The notes beneath the pieces are model-generated. The model did not search any database. It was not told the origin of the DNA and was given only the letters and a program-made list of their open reading frames with translations. 64,000 bases of DNA from NCBI RefSeq assembly GCF_047246645.1, contig NZ_JBFOKR010000014.1, positions 1 through 64,000 of the forward strand, in the 5' to 3' direction. Below, in pieces: positions 60,935 through 64,000 of this stretch (positions within the stretch are counted from its first letter, which is position 1; the number at the start of each line of letters is the position of its first letter). The translations under genes were made by a program, and so were the position numbers. The stretch is from Ferdinandcohnia sp047246645 (GTDB lineage Bacteria; Bacillota; Bacilli; Bacillales; Bacillaceae_L).

Positions 60935-61948
60935 TTGCAATCTATTGGAATTGTAAGTACAGGAATATATATACCAGAAACATTTTTAACAGCTGAAGAA
61001 ATTGCAAAAAAATCAGGTATTCCCACGCACATTGTTGAATCAAAACTAGGTATTACAAAAAAGCCAATACCTGGGCCAGAGGATCATACATGTGAAATGG
61101 GGATTATAGCGGCAAAAAATGCGATTGAAAAGGCTAAAATAGATCCGGCCGAAATTGATTTAATTCTTTATATAGGGGAAGAACACAAGGAATATCCACT
61201 ATGGACAGCGGCAATAAAAATGCAACAGGAGCTAGGTGCAGTAAATGCCTGGGGTTTTGATGTTGCGATGAGATGTGGTACTACCATAATGGCAATTAAG
61301 GTTGCTAAAGATATGATGAAATCTGATGAATCCATTAAAACTGTTTTACTCGCAGGCGGATACCGAAATGTTGATTTTATTGACTATGAAAATCCGAGAA
61401 CAAGATTCATGTACAATTTAGGAGCTGGGGGTGGTGCTATTCTTTTACAAAAAGGAGCAGCCTCCAATCATGTTCTTGAAAGTCATATCATGACAGACGG
61501 TTCTTTTTCAGAAGATGTAGTTGTTGTTGCTGGAGGGACAAAATACCCTATTACAAAAGAAGCTTTGGATCAAAAGCTTAATATGTTAGACGTATTAGAT
61601 CCTGAAGGTATGAAAAAACGCCTGGAAGAAAAGTCAATGCAAAACTTCCTTCAAGTAATCCGTAAATCAGTTGAAAAAAGCGGGTATACAGAAAAGGATA
61701 TTAACTACTTAGGAATACTTCATATGAAAAAGTCAGCACATGATTATGTATTGAAGGAATTAGGCTTATCAGAAGAGAATTCTATTTACTTAAAAGAATA
61801 TGGACATATTGGTCAAATTGACCAAATACTTTCTATGGAATTGGCGGTAAAAAAAGGTAAAATAAAAGATGGAGACGTAGTTGTATTAGTTAGTGCCGGA
61901 ATTGGGTATGCATGGGGTGCCACAACAATTAAATGGGGGGATTGCTAA
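60935..61948 (+). CDS. atypical KAS III-like condensing enzyme
   Basis: A 337-residue thiolase-fold enzyme of the beta-ketoacyl synthase III group. Active Cys114 (AMRCGTTIMA) and His263 (ILHMKK) are present. In place of the usual YGNTS segment it has YGHIGQ, so the catalytic Asn is a His (His291). It may hydrolyse or transfer an acyl group or perform a different condensation rather than starting normal fatty acid synthesis. TTG at 60935 lies 8 bases after GAGGAG; a GTG at 60926 is in frame. TAATG overlap with the hydrolase gene. Confidence 0.8.
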   Translation: MQSIGIVSTGIYIPETFLTAEEIAKKSGIPTHIVESKLGITKKPIPGPEDHTCEMGIIAAKNAIEKAKIDPAEIDLILYIGEEHKEYPLWTAAIKMQQELGAVNAWGFDVAMRCGTTIMAIKVAKDMMKSDESIKTVLLAGGYRNVDFIDYENPRTRFMYNLGAGGGAILLQKGAASNHVLESHIMTDGSFSEDVVVVAGGTKYPITKEALDQKLNMLDVLDPEGMKKRLEEKSMQNFLQVIRKSVEKSGYTEKDINYLGILHMKKSAHDYVLKELGLSEENSIYLKEYGHIGQIDQILSMELAVKKGKIKDGDVVVLVSAGIGYAWGATTIKWGDC

Positions 61949-62859
61949 TGTCTGCTGTCGAACTAAAAACTGTTAAACTAGCAAACGGTGAAACGCTTGG
62001 ATACCGCGAAAGAGAAGGTGGAGAAAGAATTTTACTTCTCATTCATGGTAACATGACTTCTTCTAAACATTGGGATGTTGTAATAGACAATCTTGATAGC
62101 GATTACAAGGTATATGCTGTTGATATGAGGGGATTCGGTATTTCTACATACCACACGCCTGTTCAGTCAATCAAAGATTTTGCAGATGATATTAAATTAT
62201 TTGTGGATGAATTAGGTATGAAAGATTTCACAATTGCTGGCTGGTCGACTGGTGGAGCAGTTGGTATGCAGTTTGTTGCAGATCATCCTGGCTATTGCTC
62301 TAAGTTAATTCTATTAGCATCCGCTTCAACAAGAGGCTATCCGTTCTTTGGATTAGGCGCAGACGGCCAAATGGATTTTTCGAATCGATTGAAAACAATG
62401 GAAGACATTCATAGCGATTTAGCTAGAACGATACCTATTCAAACAGCATATAACAACAGAAATAAAGAGGCGCTAAAGGCAATCTGGAATGCTGCTATAT
62501 ACAGAGATAACCAACCAGATGAAAATCACTATAATGAGTATCTTGAAGATATGATGACACAGCGTAATTTAGCTGAAGTTTATTATTCCTTAAATACTTT
62601 TAATATTAGCCATCACCACAACGGATTAACAGAAGGGAATGGCCTTGCAGATAGAATTGACATTCCTGTATTGGTTTTACGTGGAGACAGAGATTTAGTC
62701 GTCCTTGACGGAATGGCAAAAGAAATCATGGAGGATTTAGGAGATAATGCAACATTTGTTGAATTAGAAGGCTGTGGCCATTCTCCATTAATTGATAATT
62801 TGAATTTACTCTTACAGCATATGCATCAATTTTTAGAGCAAAAGGAGCCAGCAAAATGA
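61948..62859 (+). CDS. alpha/beta hydrolase
   Basis: A 303-residue hydrolase with HGNMTSSKHWD (oxyanion region), Ser100 in GWSTGG, Asp249 in GDRDLVV and His278 in GCGHSP, a full catalytic triad. It is translationally coupled to the genes on both sides. It probably cleaves an ester, thioester or C-C bond in the same pathway. Substrate unknown. Confidence 0.88.
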   Translation: MSAVELKTVKLANGETLGYREREGGERILLLIHGNMTSSKHWDVVIDNLDSDYKVYAVDMRGFGISTYHTPVQSIKDFADDIKLFVDELGMKDFTIAGWSTGGAVGMQFVADHPGYCSKLILLASASTRGYPFFGLGADGQMDFSNRLKTMEDIHSDLARTIPIQTAYNNRNKEALKAIWNAAIYRDNQPDENHYNEYLEDMMTQRNLAEVYYSLNTFNISHHHNGLTEGNGLADRIDIPVLVLRGDRDLVVLDGMAKEIMEDLGDNATFVELEGCGHSPLIDNLNLLLQHMHQFLEQKEPAK

Positions 62860-63593
62860 GATTAAAAGATAAGGTAGCAATCATCACGGGAGCGGCAAAT
62901 GGATTAGGTTTGGAAGCTGTTATTACCTTTGTGAGAGAAGGTGCAAAGGTAGCTCTAGTAGACTATGATACTGATGGTGAAGAAAGAGCAAAGGAATTGA
63001 AAGCAAATGGTGCCGAGGTGGAATTTTTTCAGGTAGACGTTGCAAACCGTGAGAGTGTTGATCAAATGGTTGCTGGAGTCATGGAACGATTTGGAAAAAT
63101 TGACATTTTAATTAACAATGCCGGAATCACACGTGATGGGATGCTTACTAAGCTTTCCCAAGAGGATTTCCAAAAGGTGATCGATGTAAATCTTACTGGT
63201 GTATTTAATTGTACACAGGCAGTTGTTCCTCATATGATAGCTGGCGGGAAAGGAAAGATTGTTAGCACTTCATCTGTTTCTGGAGTATACGGTAATGTGG
63301 GTCAGACTAATTACGCCGCATCAAAGGCAGCGGTTGTAGGAATGACCAAAACATGGGCAAAAGAGCTTGGTAGAAAAGGGATTAATGTGAATGCTGTTGT
63401 TCCAGGATTTATTGAAACAAACATGGTGGCAACTGTTCCAGAAAAGGTTATTAATCAATTAAAACAAATGATACCTTTACAAAAGCTAGGTAAGCCATCT
63501 GATATTGCAAATGCATACTTGTTTTTATCATCTGATGAATCAGATTATGTAAATGGAACAACTCTTCATGTCGATGGGGGTATAATGATGTAA
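62856..63593 (+). CDS. short-chain dehydrogenase/reductase (FabG-like)
   Basis: A 245-residue SDR with the cofactor motif TGAANGLG, NNAG at about 88, Ser in SSVSGVYG and the YAASK pair (Tyr153, Lys157). The FabG-like end HVDGGIMM is typical. It likely reduces or oxidises a 3-keto or 3-hydroxyacyl thioester made by the neighbouring enzymes. Four-base ATGA overlap with the hydrolase gene. Confidence 0.9.
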   Translation: MRLKDKVAIITGAANGLGLEAVITFVREGAKVALVDYDTDGEERAKELKANGAEVEFFQVDVANRESVDQMVAGVMERFGKIDILINNAGITRDGMLTKLSQEDFQKVIDVNLTGVFNCTQAVVPHMIAGGKGKIVSTSSVSGVYGNVGQTNYAASKAAVVGMTKTWAKELGRKGINVNAVVPGFIETNMVATVPEKVINQLKQMIPLQKLGKPSDIANAYLFLSSDESDYVNGTTLHVDGGIMM

Positions 63594-63601
63594 CTAATGC
63601 G

Positions 63602-63632
63602 AGTGGATTTCCGCTCGTTTTTTTTATTGTTT
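63602..63632 (+). terminator. intrinsic terminator closing the transporter-enzyme operon
   Basis: CGAGTGG / TCCGCTCG hairpin (one G-U pair) followed by a run of eight T residues. Confidence 0.75.
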
Positions 63633-63688
63633 AGGAAATTATAAAATTTCATGATGCGGATAACTTTGAAAAAAGGGTTATTCAAGTC

Positions 63689-63921
63689 AAGCTCCAGCGC
63701 CTAGCCCCTCGAGGTCGCTTCACCCCTCCTGCGGCGGCAACACTAAGGGATGCTTCGTGAGTCTAATCCTCGCAGGAAAAAAGCTTTGCTTTTTTTCGAG
63801 CCTCCTCGTCGGGGTTCCAGCGCTTGTCGGACTTGCACAGGATGTGCTGACATCGACGTTCGCCACAGGACGTGGCGGTTATTTAGTCGATGTTCCTTGA
63901 CCAAGGCGCTTACGCTTTTGT
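63689..63921. repeat. GC-rich dispersed repeat, copy B
   Basis: A shorter relative of the repeat at 50268-50617: it starts AGCTCCAGCGCC and ends GGCGCTTACGCTTTT. It lacks one internal block of copy A. No gene is supported from 63633 to the end of the window. Confidence 0.75.
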
Positions 63922-64000
63922 TCTTTTGCGAAAACCTAGAAGTTCCTTTCTAATATAGGCAAACCCGAACCGTCATGTAACTTCTATGTAACTACTTTCT

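Noticed and set aside
1..64000. tRNA or rRNA genes
   Set aside because: I saw no cloverleaf with a conserved GGTTCGA-type arm and no rRNA sequence; a covariance-model scan would settle it.

Overview
The window looks like chromosome of a low-GC, endospore-forming member of the Bacillaceae. The evidence is AT-rich codon use with strong AGGAGG-type ribosome sites, many intrinsic terminators, a T-box leader, and gene order matching Bacillus subtilis around comK (yhfN, comK, yhjD, yhjE, sipV homologues). Unlike B. subtilis it has a glyoxylate shunt (aceB and aceA). All homology statements come from reading the proteins, not from a database search.

Left host part (1-10,560): an enoyl-CoA hydratase, an azlC/azlD amino-acid export pair followed by an alkyltransferase-like protein, argS on the minus strand behind a T-box, a YhfN-like Ste24 metalloprotease, malate synthase and isocitrate lyase, an IDEAL-domain protein, a small unknown gene, and the first third of comK.

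Mobile part (about 10,565-47,274, 36.7 kb): a siphovirus-type prophage inserted in comK. A large serine integrase sits next to the left junction. After it come a repressor/Cro switch with clear operators, an antirepressor, a replisome organiser, many small early genes, ArpU, an HNH-TerS-TerL packaging block, HK97-type head genes, a tail block with a frameshifted chaperone, a baseplate block in unusual order, and holin plus amidase. Minus-strand lysogeny or accessory genes follow, including a membrane-anchored Ltp-type protein that may block superinfection. Between these and the right junction lies a four-gene cassette: a ribbon-helix-helix protein with flanking repeats, a small membrane protein, an M23 peptidase with membrane helices, and a VirD4/HerA-like ATPase. 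It resembles a reduced DNA-transfer machine. Joining the two comK pieces at the shared AAGG restores one in-frame ComK of 189 residues, so excision would rebuild the competence master regulator.

Right host part (47,275-64,000): the rest of comK, yhjD, a YuxL-like S9 peptidase, yhjE and sipV. A very large MalT/AfsR-like regulator follows, then a 51-bp minisatellite and a LivKGFHM-type ABC transporter whose operon runs on into a small protein, an atypical KAS III-like enzyme, an alpha/beta hydrolase and a short-chain dehydrogenase. Two copies of a GC-rich dispersed repeat lie at 50.3 and 63.7 kb. The transporter and enzymes probably import and process one acyl or carboxylic substrate, which the sequence does not identify.
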